DNA from: Fimbriiglobus sp.
GTDB taxonomy: Bacteria; Planctomycetota; Planctomycetia; Gemmatales; Gemmataceae
Assembly (NCBI GenBank): GCA_025352585.1
Contig: JANXTD010000412.1
Location: forward strand, 1-7,595
Length of the DNA stretch: 7,595 nucleotides
Direction: 5' to 3'
The position numbers were made by a program, and so were the translations under genes. The notes under the pieces are model-generated. The model had not been told where the DNA came from, searched no databases, and was given only the letters and a program-made list of their open reading frames with translations. Positions 1-5,178 of the stretch are shown here, one piece after another (the stretch's first letter is position 1; every line of letters begins with the position of its first letter).

Positions 1-129
1 GAGGCTGGTCTGGCCGGCGAGGACGGCGACGAGGGTCAGCCCGAGGAGTGCCGCGAGGGGGTACTGGCGTCCGTGGCGGCCGCGGGGGTCGGGCAGGTCG
101 GCGAGGAGTTCGAGGAGCGGGCGGGCCAT
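1..129 (-). CDS. ISAs1-family transposase, N-terminal fragment (runs off the left edge)
   Basis: The reverse strand from an ATG at 129 is open to the window edge and gives 43 residues. They start MARPLLELLADLPDPRGRHG, followed by RQYPLAALLGLTLVAVLAGQ. The D-L-P-D-P-R motif, then a basic stretch, Y-P-L and a hydrophobic helix, is the usual opening of ISAs1-family (H-repeat-associated) DDE transposases, the DDE_Tnp_1-associated domain. The catalytic DDE domain would lie beyond the window, so integrity cannot be judged. The gene points away from the window interior, so the upstream end of the element should lie in 130-176 or slightly to the right. I could not define the terminal inverted repeat with only one end visible. 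The next gene (177-440) is on the same strand and ends 47 bp before this start, so the element has landed directly behind that gene. Confidence 0.82.
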   Translation of the reverse strand, partial: MARPLLELLADLPDPRGRHGRQYPLAALLGLTLVAVLAGQTSL

Positions 130-176
130 GCGAGGGACTCCCGGTGGGGGATCGCCCCGTACCCAGCCCCGCCAAA

Positions 177-440
177 CTACCCAAGGCCAAATCGTGCGCC
201 GCCCTGGCGGGCCAGGGCCTCGGCCTTGACCTGCTCCCACGGCACGCCGTCGTCGGGGTTCGCGTCGTCGTCGTCGGCCCGCCGCTCGAGTTCGCGGCGC
301 TGCGCGTCCGTCAATGCTGCGTCGCCTAGGGCGGCCGGGTCGGAGACCCCGGCGCGGTGCCCCTCGAACCACTGCGTGAACGCCTCCAACTCGGTCGGCG
401 GCAGCACGGCGACGGCCGCCGTCAGTTCTTGCAGACTCAT
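177..440 (-). CDS. Addiction-module antitoxin-like small protein (Unstab_antitox type)
   Basis: The product has 87 residues. The N-terminal half (about 1-28) is a predicted helix rich in L, E and A. The C-terminal half carries LTDAQRRELERR (44-55), an acidic linker, then ANPDDGVPWEQVKAEALAR. The pattern of an R-x-E-L-x-R-R helix followed by N-P-x-x-G-x-x-W-E-x-V-K is that of small antitoxins annotated as putative addiction module component (TIGR02574/PF09720), usually paired with a RelE/ParE toxin encoded just downstream. A strong Shine-Dalgarno, AAGGAGA at 447-453, sits six bases from the ATG and fixes the start. A promoter is visible at 471-499. No toxin follows: an ISAs1 transposase starts 47 bp past the stop. 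The last few residues (RFGLG) may come from sequence brought in by that element. The family call rests on motif recognition only; a stand-alone regulator is the main alternative. Confidence 0.6.
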   Translation of the reverse strand: MSLQELTAAVAVLPPTELEAFTQWFEGHRAGVSDPAALGDAALTDAQRRELERRADDDDANPDDGVPWEQVKAEALARQGGARFGLG

Positions 441-446
441 GGATCG

Positions 447-453
447 TCTCCTT
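447..453 (-). promoter_or_regulatory. Strong ribosome binding site of the antitoxin-like gene
   Basis: Reading the minus strand, AAGGAGA lies six bases before the ATG at 440. It is one of the two clear Shine-Dalgarno sequences in the window, the other being in the GxxExxY cassette. Most other genes here have weak or no such site. It decides the start and suggests efficient translation, as is common for antitoxins. Confidence 0.75.
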
Positions 454-470
454 ACGACAGGTGCCTTGTC

Positions 471-499
471 ACTATCGCACGCCAGCGAACGTGAGGCAA
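471..499 (-). promoter_or_regulatory. Probable sigma-70-type promoter of the antitoxin-like gene, with a possible operator
   Basis: On the minus strand TTGCCT (494-499) and GATAGT (471-476) are separated by exactly 17 bases. Each matches four of six consensus positions, and a TG one base before the -10 makes it an extended -10. It lies in the 62-bp gap between the PD-(D/E)XK-like gene and the antitoxin-like gene. An imperfect inverted repeat, CCTTGTCAC (464-472) against GTGAGGCAAGG (491-501), overlaps both boxes. That is where an autoregulating antitoxin would bind, but the match includes a 2-base gap, so the operator is only an inference. Confidence 0.45.
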
Positions 500-502
500 G
501 GG

Positions 503-1105
503 TTAGCCTCGCCGCCCCGCTTCATCGGCAATCGCCGCGATGGCCCCCAGCACGCCGGCGACGTTGTCGAGGTAGAAGCGGGCCGCGTGCAGTTCGACCG
601 CGTCGCCGGTCAGTCGCAGGAATTGCCACACCTCGCCGGTCGTCACGCAGCCGTACACCGGCGACGGGCCGCGCGACGCGGCGTTGAACTCGCGCGCGGC
701 CACGAGCTGCGCGACGCACTGCCCCAGTCCCGCCTCCACGTCGTTCTTCTTGGCCTCCACGACCGCCACGATCGGGGCACGCAGCGGCGGCACCGGTGGC
801 CCGAGGGCGAGTAGGAAATCGCACTCGCCGACTAGGCCGCGCGCGGCGTCTACGTCGAACCGCTGGCCCGAGAAGATCGCCAGCCGGCCGCCGGAGAGTT
901 CCCGCGCCGCCAGCAGGATCGGCACCACGATGAACTCGCTCCGCGCCTTCTCGCTGATCAGGGCCAGCCGGGTGCCGCGCGCCAGCAGCACCGGCAGCCA
1001 GTCGGGCACGGCCGCGGGTGCGAGACCGGGGAACAGGTCGGACTCGCCGACGCTGACCCCCAACGACCGCACGGCCGAGTCGAGGGTGAATTCGCTGAAC
1101 GCCAT
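503..1105 (-). CDS. PD-(D/E)XK-like protein of unknown function
   Basis: The product has 200 residues and no signal peptide. It resembles a family of hypothetical proteins I recall from cyanobacteria and planctomycetes, recognisable by an N-terminal FSEFTLD (3-9), SEKARSE (51-57), FSGQRFDVD (78-86), GECDFLLA (93-100), VVEAKKND (115-122), GLGQCVAQLVAA (126-137) and VYGCVTTGEVWQFLRL (150-165). The arrangement E57, D96, E117-x-K119 and Q129/Q133 fits the catalytic layout of the PD-(D/E)XK nuclease fold: a helix glutamate, a strand aspartate, E-x-K, then a glutamine helix. Nuclease activity is therefore possible but unproven, and no DNA-binding domain is visible. The ATG at 1105 is preceded by a run of six G residues at 1110-1115. 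It lies 22 bp downstream of the serine hydrolase stop on the same strand, so the two may be cotranscribed. Confidence 0.72.
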   Translation of the reverse strand: MAFSEFTLDSAVRSLGVSVGESDLFPGLAPAAVPDWLPVLLARGTRLALISEKARSEFIVVPILLAARELSGGRLAIFSGQRFDVDAARGLVGECDFLLALGPPVPPLRAPIVAVVEAKKNDVEAGLGQCVAQLVAAREFNAASRGPSPVYGCVTTGEVWQFLRLTGDAVELHAARFYLDNVAGVLGAIAAIADEAGRRG

Positions 1106-1127
1106 GTCGCCCCCCGATGTCTGCGGG

Positions 1128-2291
1128 TCACTTCGCCGGCGTGCCGAAGCTGGCGTCGGCGGCCTTGCGGAACGCGCCGCGGGCCGCGCCGCCGTCGCCG
1201 GGGAAGCCGGCGTGCTGCACCAGGTAGACGTACACCAGGCCGCGCGCGGGGTTCACCCACATGTCCGTACTCAGCGCCCCGCCGTGGCCGAAGCCGTCGC
1301 CGCCGACCGACCAGCCGAGGCCGTAACTCTCCTTCAACGCCGCCGGCGTCTGCCGCGTCGTCATCTCGCGCACCGCCGCCTCGGAGAGCACCCGCTTGCC
1401 GTTAAGGATGCCGCCGTTGAGGGCCATCTGGCAGAAGCGGCCGACATCCGCGGCCGTCGAGAACAGCCCCCCGGCCGGCATCGGGAAGCGGCGGGCGTGG
1501 TCGCCCAGCGGGTACTGGAGCTGCGAAATCGGCGTCGCGGTCAGCCCCGTCTTGGCTTCGTCCGGCCGGTACGCCTTCGCCAGCCGCTTGGTCTGCGACT
1601 CGTTGGGCCAGAAACTCGTGTCGGTCATCCCCAGGGGCGCGAACAGCCGCTTGTCGAGGAACTCCTCGTAGGGCATCTTCGAGACGACCTCGATCACGCG
1701 CCCGGCGGTGTTGATGCCGGCGTTCGAGTACTGGTACTTCGCCCCCGGCTCGGCCTCGAGCGGCGTCATGGCGTAGGTACGCGTCGCTGCGGCGAGAGGG
1801 ATGCCGTCGAGCGTCGGCTCCTCCGCGGCGGAGCGGAACGGCAGGCCGCTCGTGTGCGACAGCAGGTCGCGCAGCGTCACCGGCCGCGCCGGCTTCTTCA
1901 AGAGTTGGTGCTCCTTGTCGCGCTCAGCGGCGAGCCACAGCCCGCGGAACTCCGGCAGGTAGTTGCTCACCGGGTCGTCGAGTTTGACCACGCCGTCGTC
2001 CACGAGGATCATCAGCGCCGCCGCAGTGATCGGCTTCGACTGCGACGCGATCCAGAATACCGAGTCGGCCTTCATCGGCACCTTCGCCGCCACGTCGGCG
2101 TAGCCGACCGCCTCGGCTGTCAGCACCCGCTCCCGGTCGGCGACGAGGACGACCGCCCCGGCCAACACGCCCCGATCGACGTAGGGCTTGATCGCCGCCG
2201 TGAGGCCGCCGACGACCGGCCGCGCCGGGTCCTCGGCGACCGCCACCGGGGCGAACGCGAGGAGTGATAGGAGGAGGAGCGTGTGCTTCAT
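1128..2291 (-). CDS. Exported serine hydrolase of the class C beta-lactamase family
   Basis: The product has 387 residues. It starts with a signal peptide (MKHTLLLLSLLAFAPVAVA, likely cleaved near residue 19) and then has a Beta-lactamase/Transpeptidase-like domain (PF00144). The three active-site motifs are visible: S83-x-x-K86 within IASQSKPITA, Y188-S-N190 within YQYSNAG, and H336-G-G within GHGGAL, in the place of the KTG box. LLSHTSGLP (143-151) and FAPLGMTDTSFW (217-228) are also typical. Family members include esterases, D-amino-acid peptidases and penicillin-binding-like hydrolases acting outside the cytoplasm, so the substrate cannot be named. An open frame continues upstream to 2402, but those extra 37 codons come from the inverted repeat at 2320-2451 and precede a perfect signal peptide, so the ATG at 2291 is preferred. 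No clear ribosome binding site precedes it. Confidence 0.9.
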   Translation of the reverse strand: MKHTLLLLSLLAFAPVAVAEDPARPVVGGLTAAIKPYVDRGVLAGAVVLVADRERVLTAEAVGYADVAAKVPMKADSVFWIASQSKPITAAALMILVDDGVVKLDDPVSNYLPEFRGLWLAAERDKEHQLLKKPARPVTLRDLLSHTSGLPFRSAAEEPTLDGIPLAAATRTYAMTPLEAEPGAKYQYSNAGINTAGRVIEVVSKMPYEEFLDKRLFAPLGMTDTSFWPNESQTKRLAKAYRPDEAKTGLTATPISQLQYPLGDHARRFPMPAGGLFSTAADVGRFCQMALNGGILNGKRVLSEAAVREMTTRQTPAALKESYGLGWSVGGDGFGHGGALSTDMWVNPARGLVYVYLVQHAGFPGDGGAARGAFRKAADASFGTPAK

Positions 2292-2319
2292 GGGGGGACT
2301 CGGGTGGGGAGGGGAAGTT

Positions 2320-2451
2320 CTTGTTAGCCCGACGCGCGAGCGAGGGTCGAAGCGGGCGACGGCAATGTTCACTCTCGGTGGCGGTACGGCCTCTGACCCC
2401 ACAGGCTGTCATCGCCCGCTTCGACCCTCGCTTGCGCGTCGGGCTAACAAG
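2320..2451. repeat. Long inverted repeat (42-bp arms, 48-bp spacer)
   Basis: The arms at 2320-2361 and 2410-2451 are reverse complements with two mismatches in 42 bases. The outer end reads CTTGTTAGCCCGACGCGC and the inner part GCGAGGGTCGAAGCGGGCGA. The element fills most of the 174-bp gap between the transaldolase stop and the serine hydrolase start. In transcripts the arms would form a long stable stem. The length, the unrelated spacer (2362-2409) and the extragenic position fit a REP/BIME or MITE-like dispersed repeat more than a simple terminator. No run of T follows either arm. I have an impression, not checkable here, that this sequence is common in Gemmata-type genomes. No target duplication is visible. 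Confidence 0.85.
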
Positions 2452-2465
2452 AGCCGCTCACGCCC

Positions 2466-3509
2466 TTAAACCTTCGCGCGCTTGGTGGCGATCAGCTTGA
2501 TCAGGCTCTTGAACGGGTCGGCGAACTTCGACAGGCCTTCCGACATCAGGGTCTCTTCGAGCTTCTGCATGTCCACCTTTTCGTCAATCTCCGCGAGCAC
2601 GTCGTCGCTCGGCATCACGTTGACCTGGCTCGTGAAGGTCTGGCCACTTTCTTGTACCGCCTTGTTGGTACCCGGCGGGTTGGTCTCGATGTCCGACCCG
2701 GCGAACGCAGCGACGTACTTCCAAGCCGGGTCCTCCTTCTTCTTGGTGCCGGTGCTGGCGAAGATCATTTCTTGCTGCAACGCCAAACCCTTGTCGGCCC
2801 AGAACTTCTTGTTGAGCTTGAAGATGCGCTTGGCGTTGACGATCCCGACCATGCCTTGGGCCGCGGGCGACAGGCTCGGCACGGACTTGTCGGTGTACAC
2901 GTCCAGGCGGCTCACGAAGATGCTGTACACCGTCTTGACGTTTTCCTGGTCGGCCCGGCGTTGCGCCCCACGCCAGCACGCTTCGCGCGCGAGGTTGTAT
3001 TGGCGCTCGCTGAAGATCAAGGTGCAGTTGATCGCGACGCCCGCGGCGACCAACTCTTCGAGCGCCCCCAACCCGCCCGGCGTGGCCGGAACCTTGATCA
3101 TGCGGTTGCAATTGTTGGCGAAGTAGTGCTTGCCGAGTTCGACGTACTTCGCGCTCTTTTCCTCGACGCTCAGCGTGTTGGCGTGGTCCTCCAACAGCGG
3201 GTCCAACTCGAAGCTAACCCAGCCGTCGTTGCCCTTGGTCTCGTGCCAGGTCGATTCAAAGACGAGTTGCGCGTCCTTGACGAGCTTGTCGGTCATGGCC
3301 CAGGCGACGGCCGTGTCGTCGTGGCCGGCGGCGAAGAACTTGGCGATGTCGGCGTCGAAGCGGCCGGTGTTGAGCAGGTCGGAGATGATGATGGGGTTCG
3401 ACGTGGCCCCGGTGGCCCCGAAGGCGCGGTTGCGGGCGATCTCGTCGGGGTCCACGCTGTCGAGCCAGAGTTTCGTGCCGGCCGCGACGATCGATTGCAG
3501 GGGGGTCAT
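2466..3509 (-). CDS. tal: Transaldolase
   Basis: The product has 347 residues and is cytoplasmic. It belongs to the TAL/FSA family (PF00923), which moves a dihydroxyacetone unit between sugar phosphates: sedoheptulose 7-phosphate plus glyceraldehyde 3-phosphate to erythrose 4-phosphate plus fructose 6-phosphate, in the non-oxidative pentose phosphate pathway. The family signatures are LWLDSVDP (14-21) with the conserved Asp17, GATSNPIII (34-42), VSFELDP (98-104), IKVPAT (138-143) with Lys139 as the expected Schiff-base lysine, NCTLIFS (161-167) and IFVSRLDVY (197-205). The length is near that of classical transaldolases, so it is not the short fructose-6-phosphate aldolase type. The frame is open to 3575, but the ATG at 3509 starts at the family's normal N-terminus and has GGTGAG seven or eight bases before it. 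It is transcribed away from the hydrolase at 3713, with the small hairpin element in the divergent gap. Confidence 0.92.
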   Translation of the reverse strand: MTPLQSIVAAGTKLWLDSVDPDEIARNRAFGATGATSNPIIISDLLNTGRFDADIAKFFAAGHDDTAVAWAMTDKLVKDAQLVFESTWHETKGNDGWVSFELDPLLEDHANTLSVEEKSAKYVELGKHYFANNCNRMIKVPATPGGLGALEELVAAGVAINCTLIFSERQYNLAREACWRGAQRRADQENVKTVYSIFVSRLDVYTDKSVPSLSPAAQGMVGIVNAKRIFKLNKKFWADKGLALQQEMIFASTGTKKKEDPAWKYVAAFAGSDIETNPPGTNKAVQESGQTFTSQVNVMPSDDVLAEIDEKVDMQKLEETLMSEGLSKFADPFKSLIKLIATKRAKV

Positions 3510-3587
3510 GGCAGTCTCACCGATGGGGGGTAATCCAACCGTGATGATACGCCCCCACCCCGCCAGCGTCCCCACGGGCTTCGAGAG

Positions 3588-3679
3588 AAGAGTTTAACCG
3601 CGGAGGAGCAGAGCAGCGGAGAAGGCCAAATTCAAGTTTTGTTTTCTCCGCTGCACTGCTCCTCCGCGGTTAAACTCTT
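3588..3679. repeat. 92-bp hairpin element (MITE-like), related to the GxxExxY cassette arms
   Basis: The arms at 3588-3623 and 3644-3679 are 36 bases each with one mismatch, around a 20-base loop. Each arm has an outer AAGAGTTTAACC and three tandem octamers of form GCnGAGnn (left: 3600-3607, 3608-3615, 3616-3623). In the second octamer of the right arm one base breaks the pattern. The arms match those of the cassette at 4676-5145 at 26 of 32 compared bases. The loop edges resemble the inner edges of that cassette in reverse orientation. It lies in the 203-bp divergent gap between the transaldolase and Amidohydro_2 genes, so it may also affect their promoters or transcript ends. The rest of this gap (3510-3587 and 3680-3712) shows no clear signal, apart from a possible -10-like TATCAT on the minus strand near 3545. 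Confidence 0.9.
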
Positions 3680-3712
3680 TTCGGATGCCCCGCCCCTGGG
3701 TATGTTGCGCCC

Positions 3713-4669
3713 ATGATAACCACTCGCCGGACGTTCCTGGGCGGCCTCGCCGCGCTCACCCTCCCTACCCTCTCTGCGAAGGCGGCCCCCGCCGTGATCC
3801 CCGTCCTCGACACCCACCAGCACCTCTGGGACCTCACCAAACTCCGCCTGTCGTGGCTCAAGGCCGGCGACAAAACCAACCCGCTCGCCGCGCCGCACAC
3901 CCCGACGGAGTACGCCGCCGCCACGGCCGGGTTGAACGTCGTCAAGGCCGTCTACATGGAGGTCGCCGTCGTCCCCGAGGACTTGCAGAAAGAAGCCGAT
4001 TACGTCGTCGGGCTGTGCGAGTCGAAGGCGACGGCGATGGTCGCGGCGGTGATCGGCGGCGCGGTCGGCACGCCCGGTTTCGCCGGCTACATCACGCCCT
4101 ACAAGGGCCACAAGTTCGTCAAGGGCGTGCGCAAGACCCTGCACGGCGACGACACCCCGGCCGGCCACGCGCTCGCCGCCGCGTTCGTCAAGGACGTGCA
4201 ACTGCTGGGCGAGTTGGGCCTGAGCTTCGACCTGTGCGGCCGGCCGGCGGAGTTGCCGGACATGCTCAAGTTGGTGGCGCAGTGCCCCGGCACGCGGTTC
4301 ATCCTCGACCACTGCGGTAACGCCAGCCCCAAGTTCACCCTCGCCGAGCTGGCGGCGTGGCGCAAGAACCTCGATGCGCTGGCGGCGAAGCCCAATGTCG
4401 GCTGTAAGATTTCGGGCTTCATCGTCAACGGCGGCGTCAAGAAGGATAACGCCCCATATGAGGCCGGCGAGTTGGCCCCGATCATTAACGGTACCATTGA
4501 CGCCTTCGGCATCGACCGCGTGATGTTCGGCGGCGACTGGCCGGTGGTGACGATGGTGACGACGTACAAGAACTGGCTGGGGCTGTTGCAAGAAGTGATT
4601 GCGAATCGCCCCGAAGCCGAGCGTCGGAAGATTCTCCACGACAACGCGGTGAAACAGTACGGTGTCTGA
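3713..4669 (+). CDS. Tat-exported amidohydrolase (Amidohydro_2, lactonase-like)
   Basis: The product has 318 residues. The N-terminus has a twin-arginine signal (TTRRTFLGGLAALTLP, R5-R6) with probable cleavage near AKA-AP at 22-26, so the enzyme is likely exported folded with its metal bound. The mature part is a TIM-barrel metal hydrolase of the Amidohydro_2 family (PF04909, COG3618). It has LDTHQHLWD (32-40) with the H35-x-H37 metal pair, YMEV (81-84), ILDHCGN (197-203) with H200, and MFGGDWPV (271-278) with the conserved D275. This subgroup includes sugar-lactone hydrolases such as L-fuconolactonase and L-rhamnonolactonase and the 2-pyrone-4,6-dicarboxylate hydrolase. A sugar-acid lactone is a reasonable guess, but the substrate is not determined. 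No good ribosome binding site precedes the ATG, and a hairpin element ends 33 bp upstream. The stop is only six bases before the GxxExxY cassette. Confidence 0.88.
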   Translation: MITTRRTFLGGLAALTLPTLSAKAAPAVIPVLDTHQHLWDLTKLRLSWLKAGDKTNPLAAPHTPTEYAAATAGLNVVKAVYMEVAVVPEDLQKEADYVVGLCESKATAMVAAVIGGAVGTPGFAGYITPYKGHKFVKGVRKTLHGDDTPAGHALAAAFVKDVQLLGELGLSFDLCGRPAELPDMLKLVAQCPGTRFILDHCGNASPKFTLAELAAWRKNLDALAAKPNVGCKISGFIVNGGVKKDNAPYEAGELAPIINGTIDAFGIDRVMFGGDWPVVTMVTTYKNWLGLLQEVIANRPEAERRKILHDNAVKQYGV

Positions 4670-4700
4670 AGGCATTTTTGCCGCTGAGACGCAGAGTCGC

Positions 4701-4707
4701 GGAGAAG
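4701..4707 (+). promoter_or_regulatory. Ribosome binding site inside the left repeat arm
   Basis: GGAGAAG lies six bases before the ATG at 4714, and its GGAG core ends nine bases before it. It is part of the third octamer of the inverted repeat, so the repeat arm itself carries the translation signal of the enclosed gene. It also decides the start, because an in-frame TTG at 4678 would otherwise add 12 codons made of repeat sequence. Confidence 0.7.
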
Positions 4708-4713
4708 ACCAAA

Positions 4714-5106
4714 ATGAGAGAGTTATCCGGCGAACTCAACGCACTCATTGAGCGTGTTCTTGGGGCGGCAATCGAAGTCCACCGGGCTTTGGGGCCTGGG
4801 TACTTGGAGCGGGTTTATGAGGAAGCGTTGGCCGTCGAGTTGTCGCTTCGGGGCATCAAATTCGAGCGTCAATACCCGGTGTCGGTCGTCTACAAAGGCC
4901 ACCCGTGTGGCGAGGGCAAACTCGACTTCCTCGTCGAGGGCGAGCGGATTCTGGAACTCAAGACGGTCGAGAAACTCGAGGACATCCACAACGCGCAAGT
5001 TCTTTCGTGCCTCAAAATAACTGGTCTTGAGATCGGCCTCCTCTTGAACTTCCAAGTACCAGTCATGAAAGACGGCATCAAGCGAGTGATCCTTTCTTCA
5101 CACTGA
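4714..5106 (+). CDS. GxxExxY protein (PD-(D/E)XK-like)
   Basis: The product has 130 residues, the normal size for the family named GxxExxY protein (TIGR04256, PF13366). The name-giving motif is G29-Y-L-E32-R-V-Y35. The rest follows the family: helix LIERVLGAAIEVHRALGPG (11-29), FERQYPVSVVYKG (50-62), KLDFLVEG (69-76) with D71, ILELKTVE (79-86) with E81-x-K83, HNAQVLSCLKITG (92-104) with Q95, LLLNF (109-113) and a C-terminal KDGIKRVIL. The D, E-x-K and Q residues fit the PD-(D/E)XK nuclease fold, but no biochemical function is established. Neighbours do not suggest one. The gene sits exactly between two inverted repeat arms, which supply its ribosome binding site and follow its stop codon, making it look like cassette cargo. 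Any promoter would have to lie in the preceding hydrolase gene or in the arm. Confidence 0.93.
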   Translation: MRELSGELNALIERVLGAAIEVHRALGPGYLERVYEEALAVELSLRGIKFERQYPVSVVYKGHPCGEGKLDFLVEGERILELKTVEKLEDIHNAQVLSCLKITGLEIGLLLNFQVPVMKDGIKRVILSSH

Positions 5107-5178
5107 ATTTGGTTTTCTCCGCGACTCTGCGTCTCCGCGGCAAAATATTCTGACTACCGCACCCCGGACACCCCCGAT

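Larger units (their letters stand above)
4676..5145. mobile_element. Putative GxxExxY cassette: one gene between 38-bp inverted repeats
   Basis: The left arm 4676-4713 and right arm 5108-5145 are reverse complements with two mismatches in 38 bases. Each begins at its outer end with TTTTGCCGC and contains three tandem octamers GCnGAGnn (left: 4683-4690, 4691-4698, 4699-4706). The gene between them starts at the base after the left arm and its stop codon ends one base before the right arm. By eye the interior is less GC-rich near its 3' end than the flanking genes, which suits acquisition. A five-base direct repeat TCTGA occurs just outside both arms (4665-4669 and 5149-5153), a weak candidate for a target duplication. 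Nothing here encodes a transposase, so movement would need a factor from elsewhere. Confidence 0.6.

Noticed and set aside
130..176. Defined terminal inverted repeat of the ISAs1 element
   Set aside because: The other end lies outside the window and no typical ISAs1 tip could be recognised with confidence, so no boundary is given.
684..2267. A 527-codon open frame on the plus strand opposite the serine hydrolase and the PD-(D/E)XK-like gene
   Set aside because: It is very rich in Arg, Ala and Gly, resembles no family, and lies antisense to two genes with clear motifs. Such long shadow frames are normal at this GC content.
2292..2402. N-terminal extension of the serine hydrolase to 2402
   Set aside because: The extra residues are translated from the inverted repeat and would bury a perfect signal peptide inside the protein.
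2320..2451. Reading the 132-bp inverted repeat as an intrinsic terminator of the transaldolase gene
   Set aside because: The stem is far longer than usual terminators, has a 48-base spacer and no T run after it. It may still affect transcripts, but a dispersed repeat fits better.
2652..3533. A 293-codon open frame on the plus strand opposite the transaldolase
   Set aside because: It is Val/Asp/Gly-rich shadow sequence with no family resemblance; the transaldolase signatures on the minus strand are unambiguous.
3632..4675. A 347-codon open frame on the minus strand opposite the Amidohydro_2 gene
   Set aside because: Its composition is typical of a shadow frame, it has no recognisable motif, and it ends inside the hairpin element. 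The plus strand has a Tat signal and metal-site motifs.
3588..5145. The two hairpin elements as ends of one composite transposon carrying the amidohydrolase and GxxExxY genes
   Set aside because: Each element is complete on its own with closely matched arms, so two independent units explain the data better than one large unit.
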